Origin: Candidatus Avedoeria danica
GTDB taxonomy: Bacteria; Chloroflexota; Anaerolineae; Epilineales; Epilineaceae
DNA length: 64,000 nucleotides
Reading direction: 5' to 3'
Assembly: GCA_016703025.1 (NCBI GenBank)
Contig: JADJCV010000004.1
Location: 1,298,501-1,362,500, forward strand
The position numbers and the translations under genes were made by a program. Each line of letters opens with the position of its first letter. Within the stretch, counting starts at the first letter, position 1. This document shows positions 45,302-53,498 of the stretch, one piece after another. The notes under the pieces are model-generated. The model was not told the origin of the DNA and did no database searches. It saw only the letters and a list, made by a program, of their open reading frames with translations.

Positions 45302-47758
45302 TCAGGGCGTCGGGCTGGGCGAAAGCGCGCCGGCCGCGGCCGGGGTCACCGGACGCAGCGTGCGCGTGGGCCGCGGCAGAACACGCTGCACCGTGGCCGT
45401 CGGCCGGGCAGTGGCCGCCGCCGCGGACGGCGGCGCGGACGGCGCGCTCGGGCTGAGCGTGCCGGCTGGTGCCGGCGTTGCGGTCTGCGGCGGCGTCGGC
45501 GTCGGGGTCACAAGGAAGCTGGCGAACACCCACCCCTGCATGCCGGTGCTGCCGATCCGCACGAGCCACCAGCGCGCATCGTCCGATACGTCGATCCGGA
45601 TCAGGCGGTCGCCCTTGCGCAGCGTCGTGATCTCGCGCGCTTCGACGTTCGGCGCGGCGCGCAACGCCGTGTCCGCGACGTCGAGCATCGCATCGAACGC
45701 CACGGCGGCCGCGTCCTCGCCGCCTTCGCCGCCGATCGTCACCGGCGCGCGCGCACGGGCCTCGTCGTCGGGGGACGCCGCGGTCTCGATGGACTCGGGC
45801 GTCACGTCGATGACGATCGCAAACTGCGTCGGGGTCGGCGGCGGCGGCGGCGGCTCGGCCACGAGGACGACGGTCTCGGCGCCCGGCGCGGCCAGCTCGC
45901 CGTCGCCGGTCATCAGGTTGACGCTCAGGCGGTAATCGCCGACCGTCCGCGGGGCATCGAAGCGGAACGTCGTGGCGTCCAGCGGCTGGTCGGCCTGCAT
46001 GACGATCCGGCCGGCAGCATCGAGCAGCTGCCAGCGCAGCCGATAGCTCGACTGCCCGGTACGCGCCTCACCTTCGCGGAGGTACGTTCGGACCATCCGC
46101 CACAGGAACGGATCGACGCCGTTGGACACGCCGTCCAGGACGATCGAGCCGATCCGGTAGTAGGCCGCCGTGTCGAAGACGGGCCGCAGCCCTTCGACGT
46201 CGGTCAGCCAAACGGTGTGCTGGCGGCGGTTCGCGTCCCAGTAGAAAAAGCGCCAGCGCTGCGTGGCCTCGTCCTTGCCGAGCTCGGACGCCCGGATCGT
46301 CGGCAGCTCGATCGTCGTCTCCCGGCCGGGGGTGATCCGGTCGGGCGCGTCGGAACGGGCGATGTCGAGGATCCGACCCAGCGCCTCGCCGTACGTGATC
46401 GGCGTCACGATGTTGTCGACGATGTCCTGACCCTGCACCGGGATCGCCAGCTGGAGCTTGCGACGATCGACGGCGGTCAGGCACCACTGCACCAAGCTGT
46501 CCAACGCGGCCGTGCTGAGCGGCGCGCCGCCGGGCAGCTTGACGCGCACCCCATCGGCGCCGTCCCCGATCCGCCGCCACTCCACGTTGCCGCCGCTCCA
46601 CTCTCCGGCGGCCAGGCGCGGCATCGGCACGTTGACGATCAGTTGCTTGCCGGCGCGTCGAAGGTCGGCGCCGAGCAGTGCGACGAAGCCGGCCCATGCG
46701 TCGTTCAACCCCTCGTCGATGTCCTCGTAGTCCAGCACGATGCCGGCCAGATTGTCGGCTTCCGCGGCCCGGACGAGCTCGGAGCGATGGCGCAGGCGCG
46801 TCTCGGGGCGGGTGAGGATGTTGTTGATCAGATCCCCGCGGACCCGCCCCTCTTCGCGGTTGTCCGCCACACCGTACACCTGCGCCTGCGGGTTCACCGG
46901 CACGACGGGCCGGCGCGCGATCAGCCCGTCGTCGCGCTCGAGGGTAAACGCGCGCACCTCGAGGATCGGCAACTCGGCCGCGGCGGCCGGCAGCGCGCTC
47001 GGCGGCGGCAGGAGGACGGCCGAGACCGCCGGGCGACCGGTCTCGGCGCGCGCGACAACGAGGGTGCTCGGCACGTACTCGCCGGTCGGAACGAGGACTT
47101 TCAGCCGCCCGGCGATCATCCACTGCGACTGCAGCCAGCGCCACCGCGTCCCGTCCCAGCCGAAGGCGTCCACGAACGGTTGGTCCTCGGTCGATACCGG
47201 CACGTCGACGTGGAGGTAGGCCTCGCGCGGCGCCGGGCCGCGGATGCGCAGGCGGAAGAAGTCCGTCAGCGCGGTCGCATCGTCCGGCAGCGCGTCCGTT
47301 CCGGCCGGGAGACCGTTCTGTGCTTCCAAATCCGCCCGAGCTGCCCGCCCGATGCTGTAGCGATACACGAGCAGCTCGGCCCCCGGCGCGCCGCGCGCCT
47401 GTACGGTGGCATCCACGCCCGGCCGCAGTCGGTGATACGTGAGCGACCACAGCCGCGTGCCCAACGAGACCGGCGGCGAGAGGAGGCCGATGGCCACGAG
47501 CACCGGCAGCAGCACGTACAGCACGCGCCGCAGGTGGAGCGGGTTCGCCAGCCACGCGCCGAACCGCCGCAGCGCCCGTCCCGCGACGTGCCCGGCGCGC
47601 CCCGCGCGTGCGGCAACGACGCCAAGGCCGTCCCGTACGCGCCGCGCGGCGGACTCGACGCCGAGCCAGCGCTCGAAGAGCGGCGTCGGAACTTCATCGC
47701 CTTCCGGCGGCGGAGGCGACAACGGGGTCGGATCGAGGGCGTCGGGTGGTGTCGTCAC
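45302..47758 (-). CDS. membrane-anchored GH18-like protein with SH3b-type domain
   Basis: An 818-residue protein with a cytosolic N-terminus and one membrane helix near residue 85 (VLYVLLPVLVAIGLLSPP), then a long extracellular part. The central region resembles GH18 glucosidases of the spore/cell-wall type: GIVLDYEDIDEG looks like the DxxDxDxE strand, with LIVNVPMP and KLQLAIPVQG as neighbouring strands. Near the C-terminus lies an SH3b-like module (LRKGDRLIRIDVSDDARWWLVRI, GWVFASFL), then a Pro/Thr tail. It may act on cell-wall glycan. ATG 47758 overlaps the coaBC stop. Confidence 0.75.
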   Translation of the reverse strand: MTTPPDALDPTPLSPPPPEGDEVPTPLFERWLGVESAARRVRDGLGVVAARAGRAGHVAGRALRRFGAWLANPLHLRRVLYVLLPVLVAIGLLSPPVSLGTRLWSLTYHRLRPGVDATVQARGAPGAELLVYRYSIGRAARADLEAQNGLPAGTDALPDDATALTDFFRLRIRGPAPREAYLHVDVPVSTEDQPFVDAFGWDGTRWRWLQSQWMIAGRLKVLVPTGEYVPSTLVVARAETGRPAVSAVLLPPPSALPAAAAELPILEVRAFTLERDDGLIARRPVVPVNPQAQVYGVADNREEGRVRGDLINNILTRPETRLRHRSELVRAAEADNLAGIVLDYEDIDEGLNDAWAGFVALLGADLRRAGKQLIVNVPMPRLAAGEWSGGNVEWRRIGDGADGVRVKLPGGAPLSTAALDSLVQWCLTAVDRRKLQLAIPVQGQDIVDNIVTPITYGEALGRILDIARSDAPDRITPGRETTIELPTIRASELGKDEATQRWRFFYWDANRRQHTVWLTDVEGLRPVFDTAAYYRIGSIVLDGVSNGVDPFLWRMVRTYLREGEARTGQSSYRLRWQLLDAAGRIVMQADQPLDATTFRFDAPRTVGDYRLSVNLMTGDGELAAPGAETVVLVAEPPPPPPTPTQFAIVIDVTPESIETAASPDDEARARAPVTIGGEGGEDAAAVAFDAMLDVADTALRAAPNVEAREITTLRKGDRLIRIDVSDDARWWLVRIGSTGMQGWVFASFLVTPTPTPPQTATPAPAGTLSPSAPSAPPSAAAATARPTATVQRVLPRPTRTLRPVTPAAAGALSPSPTP

Positions 47759-49044
47759 GGGCGGGACCGTCCGTGGATCCGCGCGTCGCGCTCCAGGAGG
47801 AGACCGTGCACGCGGCGCATGATCTCGCCGGCCAAGTCGGCCTTGGCACCGAACGGCCGGGCGTCGACGGTTGTGCGGTCGATGAGCAGTGCCTCCGAAT
47901 CATCCCCGCCGAACGAGGCCGGCACGGGGTTGGCGATGATCAAGTCCAGGTTCTTGCCCTCGAGCTTGGCGCGCGCATGACCGACGAGGTCGGACGTCTC
48001 GGCCGCAAAGCCGACCCGGACGGGGGCGTCGCACCGGTCGCGCACCACCGCGTCCAGCGCGACGAGGATGTCCGGTGTGCGGTCGAGAACGAGCGTCATG
48101 TCGCCCGGCTGTTTCTTCACCTTTTCGGCCGAATACCGCACCGGCTTGTAGTCAGCCACGGCCGCCGTCATGACGATCGCGTCGGCCGAGGGCGCGACGT
48201 CCAGCACCGCCGCGCACATCTCCTCGGCGCTCTCGACGCCGACGAAGGTCAGGGCGGCGGGCGGCGGCAGCGCCACCGGCCCGCTGATCAGCGTGACGTC
48301 GGCGCCGAGGTCCCGCGCCCGTCGCGCGATCGCGTAGCCCATCCGGCCCGTCGATCCGTTCGACAGGAACCGGACCGGGTCGATCCCCTCGCGCGTCGGC
48401 CCGGCGCTGACGACGATCCGACGCCCGCGCAGCGGACCGCCTTGCCCGAGCGCCGCCGCCAAGTGCTCGAGGAGCGTGTCGGGCTCGACCATCCGACCGA
48501 CCCCGCGCTCGCCGGAAGCCATCCGGCCGCCGACCGGCCCGACGACGACGACGCCGCGCTCCAGGAGCGTGCGCACGTGCCCTTGGGTGGCCGGGTGGTC
48601 CCACATCCGCGGCTCCATCGCCGGCGCGACGACGATCGGACAGCGAACGGCGAGCGCCGTCGTGCCGAGCGCGTCGCCGGCGAGGCCGAGGGCGAGGCGG
48701 GCGATGGCGTCGGCGGTGGCCGGCGCGACGACGAACAGCTCGGCGCGGTGGGCGATCGCCACATGGTCCATTGCGATCACGCCGGCCGGGTCCCACAGGT
48801 CAAGCGCCACCGGCCGGTGCGTCAGTGCCTGGAAGGCCAGCGGCCGCACGAGTTCGCCGGCGGCGCGGGTCAGGATCACGTCGACGTGCGCGCCGCGTTG
48901 CACGAGGGCGCTCGCCAAGCCGAGGGACTTGTACGCGGCGATCGAACCCGTCACTCCGAGCGCGACGGCGCGGCCGTCGAACGTCGGCCGCGTGAAGACG
49001 GCGGCATCGACCGCTGGACCGGCCGGAGCGACTTGACTGGTCAT
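47755..49044 (-). CDS. coaBC: bifunctional PPC decarboxylase / PPC synthase CoaBC
   Basis: Second and third steps of CoA synthesis from 4'-phosphopantothenate. In 429 residues the flavin-binding CoaC half (VTGSIAAYKSLGLASAL, DHVAIAH, VVAPATAD) is followed by the CoaB half (VSAGPTREGIDPVRFLSNGSTGRMGYA, KVKKQPGDMTLVLDRTPDIL). Several CoaC hallmark positions differ from E. coli: PAMN is PAME and the catalytic-Cys loop reads ASGERGVGRM. ATG 49044 lies four bases after the coaX stop. Confidence 0.93.
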   Translation of the reverse strand: MTSQVAPAGPAVDAAVFTRPTFDGRAVALGVTGSIAAYKSLGLASALVQRGAHVDVILTRAAGELVRPLAFQALTHRPVALDLWDPAGVIAMDHVAIAHRAELFVVAPATADAIARLALGLAGDALGTTALAVRCPIVVAPAMEPRMWDHPATQGHVRTLLERGVVVVGPVGGRMASGERGVGRMVEPDTLLEHLAAALGQGGPLRGRRIVVSAGPTREGIDPVRFLSNGSTGRMGYAIARRARDLGADVTLISGPVALPPPAALTFVGVESAEEMCAAVLDVAPSADAIVMTAAVADYKPVRYSAEKVKKQPGDMTLVLDRTPDILVALDAVVRDRCDAPVRVGFAAETSDLVGHARAKLEGKNLDLIIANPVPASFGGDDSEALLIDRTTVDARPFGAKADLAGEIMRRVHGLLLERDARIHGRSRP

Positions 49045-49048
49045 CGAC

Positions 49049-49915
49049 TCACGCTGCCCGGCGGGCATCGGCATGCCGCTGCCAGACGAGCCGAAGGCCG
49101 TCATGGATGAGACCGGGATGGACATGGGCGATCCGCGGCACTTGCGGCGCCATGACCGCCGCCCAGCCGCCGGTGGCGACGATCGGAACCGCGAACGTCG
49201 GCGCGAACGGCGGCGCGCCGACGGCCGGCATTTCGGCCGACAGATCGACCGGCGGCGCGGCCGGGCGGGCATCGAGCGCTGCGACGATCTGCTCCAGGAG
49301 CCCGTCGACGAGCGCGGCATGGCCGTGGATCAAGCCGCTCTGTACCGCCGATTCGGTCGTGCGCCCGACGAGCGGCGGTGTCGGCCCTTCGACATCCACG
49401 CGCACCAGGCGTGCGCCCGCGCGGGCCAACGCCTCGGCGGCGATCCCGATGCCGGGCGCGATCGCACCGCCTACGAACGCCCCGTCGGCATCGACGACGT
49501 TGATCGTCGTGGCCGTGCCGAAGTCCACGACGATCACCGGCGATCCGTACGCGGCCTTTGCGGCCACGGCATCGACGAATCGGTCGGCGCCGAGGGCGGA
49601 GGCGGGGCGGTAGCGTACCGGCAGGCCGGATCGCACGCCGGGCCGGACGACGAGCGGCGCCACATCGAACGCCGCGCGGCAGAGGGCGACAACGGTTTCC
49701 GTGGCGCCGGGCACGACGCTGCAGATGCAGGCCGCATGGACGTCGCGCAGCGCGAGCCCGTCGCGTGCCAGCAGGTCGGCCACCCACAGGCCGAGCTCGT
49801 CGACGGTGCGGCGCGGGTCCGTCTGCAGTCGGAAGCCGGACCGCCGGCCCGTCCCGCTGGACGGGTGGACGGCGAACGCGGTGTGGCTGTTCCCGATGCT
49901 GACGGTGAGGAGCAT
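49049..49915 (-). CDS. coaX: type III pantothenate kinase with altered first phosphate motif
   Basis: First step of CoA synthesis. The 288-residue protein has the ASKHA-fold motifs SALGADRFVDAVAA, IVVDFGTATTINVVD and GGAIAPGIGIAAEAL. The phosphate-1 motif, normally DxGNT near residue 6, reads VSIGNSHT, so the usual Asp6 is Ser. It is followed by coaBC, which supports a CoA role. ATG 49915 begins directly at the motif. Confidence 0.9.
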   Translation of the reverse strand: MLLTVSIGNSHTAFAVHPSSGTGRRSGFRLQTDPRRTVDELGLWVADLLARDGLALRDVHAACICSVVPGATETVVALCRAAFDVAPLVVRPGVRSGLPVRYRPASALGADRFVDAVAAKAAYGSPVIVVDFGTATTINVVDADGAFVGGAIAPGIGIAAEALARAGARLVRVDVEGPTPPLVGRTTESAVQSGLIHGHAALVDGLLEQIVAALDARPAAPPVDLSAEMPAVGAPPFAPTFAVPIVATGGWAAVMAPQVPRIAHVHPGLIHDGLRLVWQRHADARRAA

Positions 49916-50071
49916 TCAGGCTGACCGAGGGGGTGGGCGGCCACGCCGAAAGGCCAGCCGCGGGCCGGTGTGGAGATCGGCGCGATTATAGCCGAGTCGC
50001 CGGCGGGCACCGCCGTCATGCGGACGACGGCAGGAATGCGGCGGCGACGGTGCGCGCTCGACGATTTGGCC

Positions 50072-50109
50072 TTAACGGCTGTTCCGCACCGCTTCACACG
50101 GCCTTAAGG
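50072..50109 (+). promoter_or_regulatory. Pho-box-like array upstream of the Kelch-like gene
   Basis: Half-sites TTAACG (50072), TTCCGC (50082), TTCACA (50093) and TTAAGG (50104) follow a 10-11 bp period, as in PhoB/PhoP boxes. A -10-like TAGCCT lies at 50141-50146, 37 bases from the TTAAGG start. The rest of the 344-base gap 49916-50259 shows nothing else I can name. Confidence 0.55.
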
Positions 50110-50259
50110 CGAAGGGGCCCAAGCGTTCACGCGGGGCGGCTAGCCTCATCGCCGGGATGGCGCCACGCCGCCCGGCGCGCTGGCGGTCGCGCGTCGAGCA
50201 CGTTGCGGGGGGGGCGTCCACCCATGCGCAATCGACCCACCCTTTCCGAGGAGAAGAGC

Positions 50260-51954
50260 ATGCATCGCAGATTCGTCAGCGGCCTCGCGGTCGCTGCAGC
50301 AGCCGCCACGCTTGGCGGCTTGATCTTCGGCGCGCCGGCGGCCCCCGACGCGCGCGCCCAGGGCACGGTGCCCGAGCGGATCGATACCGGCAAGGCGTGC
50401 TACGTCCAGCTGCCCGACATGCCCGCGGAGCGTTACGGCGGCTTCGGGGGCTACAACCCCGAGACGGGCGTGCTGGTGTACGCCGGCGGCGCGACGAAGT
50501 TCGGCGCCAACGAGACCCGAGTGTTCGCCGACATGTACGCGCTCAAGCTAGACGGCGTAAAGGATGCCTGGCAAAAAGTGACGTACAGCGCCGGCGTTGG
50601 GTACGCCTCCGAGAAGAGCGACCAGGGCTGCCGCGAAATGTCTTCGGTCTCGCTGAACGGGTCGAACTGGCTGTCCGTCATGGGCAAGGACGGCTGCGAC
50701 AACGGTAACACGGACACATCCAAGAAGGGCGGCGACATCAAGGAGCTGGCGATCGGCGACAGCGTCTCGTCCTCCGGTGTCCGTTGGATTCCCAACAGCG
50801 GCGTGAGCTCACTTCCAGCGGGCACCGAGCTGTTGAAGAACGAGGGCAAGCTGACGCGCCTCATGGCCGCGTACGACACCCAGCGCAGCCGGCTGATCTT
50901 CGGCCAGGGCAGCTACAACGACGAGATCCCGACGGAGTCGCAGGACGTCGTCTACTCGGCCAAGAAGTCCGGCTCGAAGTGGAACGTCCAGCAGCTGAAC
51001 ATCGGCGGCTCCAAGCCGGTTCGCCGGATGGGCACGTGCGCAGCGTACGTCTACGACAAGGACACCGGGGTGGACGGCGCGATCGTCCTCGGCGGCAACT
51101 CCGGCGGGCAGACGAGCACGACGTACAACGAGGTGTGGTGGATCGACTTCAAGTCCGGCGCCAACGGTGTCTGGCAGGAGATCACGGATCGCTTCGCGAA
51201 TCAGAAGACGGCCGACGCCGAGGGCCTGAGCTTCGGCGGCCGGCGCGAGGGCGCGTGCGCTTACGACCCCGAGACGAAGATGTTCTACAGCTGGTTCGGC
51301 CGCGCGAGCTCGAGCATCAAGGACGGCGCGAGCCACTCCGCCGGACTGTGGCGCGTGAACCTCTCGCAGCTGGGTGACGCGTCGGCGAGCTTGAGCTGGG
51401 AGCGCCTCGGCGCCGACAACATCGAGTCGACGTCGGCCAAGAAGGTCCGCGCCGTGCGGGCGATCCCGAGCGTGTGGGACCCGAAGCACAAGCGCTTCTT
51501 CGTGCTCGGCGGCCGCGCCTCAGGCAATGACGGCAACGAGGCCGTCGACCAGGCGTGGGTGCTCTATCCCGACGTGACCGGCGAGGCCTGCGCCACGCTC
51601 GACCCGTACGCGCCGTTCCGGCCGGGCACGCTGCCGACGACGACGCCGCCTACAGCGACGACCCCGACCGGCGGCACGCCGGCGACACCGCGGCCGACGA
51701 ACACGCCGGGCGTCCTTCCGACGGCCGACACGTCGGTGAGCGCATGCCCGCAGGTGGAGAGCAAAGCCCCGGCGGCAGCGCTTGCCTTGGCCCTCTCCAG
51801 CCCGGCCAGCCTGAGCGGCTACAACACGCCGTGCAACCCGAACGTGCCGCAGAGCCCGGTGAACCCGATCCGGCGCCACGTCACGCTTCGGAACGTCAAC
51901 CTGCCGTATCACCCGCTCTACAACGGCTTCGTCTTGCGCTGCGGCTGCCAGTAA
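50260..51954 (+). CDS. secreted Kelch-like beta-propeller protein
   Basis: A 564-residue exported protein. Signal peptide MHRRFVSGLAVAAAAATLGGLIFGAPAAPDARA is followed by Kelch-like blades (GGFGGYNPETGVLVYAGGA, MSSVSLNGSNWLSVMG, GAIVLGGNSGGQTSTTYNEVWWID, FFVLGGRASGNDGNEAVDQAWVLYP). A Pro/Thr linker (about residues 450-490) precedes a Cys-containing end (FVLRCGCQ). No enzyme motif is seen. ATG 50260 has AGGAG six bases upstream. A Pho-box-like array in its promoter and the pst operon next door suggest phosphate-starvation expression. A strong terminator follows. Confidence 0.8.
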   Translation: MHRRFVSGLAVAAAAATLGGLIFGAPAAPDARAQGTVPERIDTGKACYVQLPDMPAERYGGFGGYNPETGVLVYAGGATKFGANETRVFADMYALKLDGVKDAWQKVTYSAGVGYASEKSDQGCREMSSVSLNGSNWLSVMGKDGCDNGNTDTSKKGGDIKELAIGDSVSSSGVRWIPNSGVSSLPAGTELLKNEGKLTRLMAAYDTQRSRLIFGQGSYNDEIPTESQDVVYSAKKSGSKWNVQQLNIGGSKPVRRMGTCAAYVYDKDTGVDGAIVLGGNSGGQTSTTYNEVWWIDFKSGANGVWQEITDRFANQKTADAEGLSFGGRREGACAYDPETKMFYSWFGRASSSIKDGASHSAGLWRVNLSQLGDASASLSWERLGADNIESTSAKKVRAVRAIPSVWDPKHKRFFVLGGRASGNDGNEAVDQAWVLYPDVTGEACATLDPYAPFRPGTLPTTTPPTATTPTGGTPATPRPTNTPGVLPTADTSVSACPQVESKAPAAALALALSSPASLSGYNTPCNPNVPQSPVNPIRRHVTLRNVNLPYHPLYNGFVLRCGCQ

Positions 51955-52018
51955 CGGGACGATCGCACTCGACCCTGTTACCGCCCGTCCGCCACGGGCC
52001 GGCTTGCTGCCTGCTTTC

Positions 52019-52056
52019 GGCCCACCGGGTCCGGGTTTCCCCGGGTCCGGTGGGCC
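52019..52056. terminator. hairpin terminator after the Kelch-like gene
   Basis: A 17-bp stem with two G-U wobbles (GGCCCACCGGGTCCGGG paired with CCCGGGTCCGGTGGGCC) and a 4-base loop, followed by a short pyrimidine run. It lies 65 bases past the stop. Confidence 0.75.
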
Positions 52057-52128
52057 GGTCCTCTTCGCCGCGCATCGACGGCGGTCAGAGTCATCCCGAA
52101 CCCCAATGCGCGAGGCCCGTGCGCGAGA

Positions 52129-52204
52129 TTAACGCGACTTAACGTCATCGTGCGGCGGGGTTAAGGCCCGATTGATCTAATGGAGTGGTTGCCGCTGCTA
52201 CGCT
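52129..52204 (+). promoter_or_regulatory. Pho-box-like array and promoter of pstS
   Basis: TTAACG (52129), TTAACG (52139), TTAAGG (52161) and TTGATC (52172) lie on a 10-11 bp period with one degenerate position (52150). TACGCT (52199-52204) is the likely -10, 38 bases from the TTAAGG start. The 339-base gap 51955-52293 otherwise holds only the terminator at 52019-52056. Confidence 0.6.
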
Positions 52205-52293
52205 GACCGCGATGCGGCGCCCCACGTCGCCGCTCCGCCGCAACCCGACGCGGCGGCTTGGCCCGAAACGTCCAACGAGGAGAACACGCACAC

Positions 52294-53352
52294 ATGTCCA
52301 CCCCCACGTTTTCGACCTTCACGCGGATCGGTTTCATCGCCGTCGCCGCCCTGACCATGGCCGCCTGCGGTCCCGAGGATGCTCCGCCGGCCGCTGAGCC
52401 GACGGCGGCCACGGTCGCCGAGATGCCGACGACCGCTCCGGCCGAGATGCCGACCGACGTCCCCGCCCCGTCCGCCGACGCCGGCGCCGTGACGCTCGCG
52501 CCGGTCGACCCGGCCGGCGTCACCGGTGACATCGTCACCGCCGGCAGCTCGACCGTATTCCCGCTCTCCGAGCGCATCGCCGCCCGCTTCAAGGACGAGG
52601 GCTACACCGGCAACGTCACGATCGACAGCGTCGGCACGGGCGCGGGCTTCGAGCGCTTCTGCACGGCCGGCGAGACGGACATCGCCAACGCCAGCCGACC
52701 GGTCAAGGACGAAGAGAAGGCGAACTGCGAGAAGATCGGCCGTGAGGTCGTCGAGTTCCGCGTCGGCACGGACGCGCTGGCGATCGTCGTGAACCCGCAG
52801 AACGACTGGGCCGATGACATCACGCTCGACGAGCTCAAAGCGATCTTCGCCGGCGCGGCGACGTGGCAGGAAGTGCGCGCGGAGTGGCCGGCCGAGCCCG
52901 TGAAGCTCTTCAGCCCGGGCACCGACAGCGGCACGTTCGACTACTTCGTCGAGGCGGTTTTCGAGAAGGACGAGGCCCCACTGTTGGCCGCCAACCCGCA
53001 GATGTCCGAGGACGACAACATCCTGGCGCAGGGCGTGGAGGGCGACAAGGGCGCGATCGGCTACTTCGGCTACGCGTACTATGCCGAGAGCGGCGGCAAG
53101 CTCAAGATCCTCAAGGTCGGCGGCGTCGAGCCGAACTTCACGACCGCCGAGGACGGCACCTATCCGCTGTCGCGCCCGCTTTACATCTACTCGTCGATCG
53201 ATGTTCTGAAGGCCAAGCCGCAGGTGGCGAGCTTCATCAGCTACTACCTCTCCTCGGTCAACGAGGAGATCGAGGCCGCCGGCTACTTCCCGGCCAGCGC
53301 CGAGGCGCTCGATGAGGCGGAGACGAGCTGGACGACGGCCGCCGGTCAGTAG
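52294..53352 (+). CDS. pstS: phosphate ABC transporter substrate-binding lipoprotein
   Basis: Extracytoplasmic phosphate receptor. The 352 residues begin with a lipoprotein signal (VAALTMAACGPE), then an Ala/Pro/Thr linker (residues 27-75). The PstS domain has ITAGSSTVFPLSERIA-type phosphate loop (VTAGSSTVFPLSE), SVGTGAGFERFC, DIANASRPV and SPGTDSGTFDYF, which carry the phosphate-binding Ser, Thr, Arg and Asp residues. ATG 52294 has GAGGAG upstream at a rather long 11-base spacing. It is the first gene of pstSCAB-phoU and is separated from pstC by a very stable hairpin. Confidence 0.95.
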   Translation: MSTPTFSTFTRIGFIAVAALTMAACGPEDAPPAAEPTAATVAEMPTTAPAEMPTDVPAPSADAGAVTLAPVDPAGVTGDIVTAGSSTVFPLSERIAARFKDEGYTGNVTIDSVGTGAGFERFCTAGETDIANASRPVKDEEKANCEKIGREVVEFRVGTDALAIVVNPQNDWADDITLDELKAIFAGAATWQEVRAEWPAEPVKLFSPGTDSGTFDYFVEAVFEKDEAPLLAANPQMSEDDNILAQGVEGDKGAIGYFGYAYYAESGGKLKILKVGGVEPNFTTAEDGTYPLSRPLYIYSSIDVLKAKPQVASFISYYLSSVNEEIEAAGYFPASAEALDEAETSWTTAAGQ

Positions 53353-53365
53353 GCTGGCCCGTAAT

Positions 53366-53445
53366 GGGGCGCCTGCCGCTGTCGCGGCGGGCGTCGATGG
53401 GCGGTACAATCCCCATCGGCGCTTCGCGACAGCGGCAGGCGCCCC
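53366..53445. promoter_or_regulatory. very long hairpin between pstS and pstC
   Basis: A perfect 21-bp inverted repeat (53366-53386 with 53425-53445). Its interior holds a further ~11-bp stem (GCGTCGATGGG / CCCATCGGCGC) and an apical loop containing TACAAT at 53405-53410. It could stabilise or attenuate the transcript so that pstS mRNA exceeds pstCAB. The loop -10 matches the TAYAATCSC element and might restart transcription. Confidence 0.75.
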
Positions 53446-53498
53446 GCGCGCGGCAACCGGTCGCCGCAGGTGACGCGACGGATGGGTGGCCAAACTCG

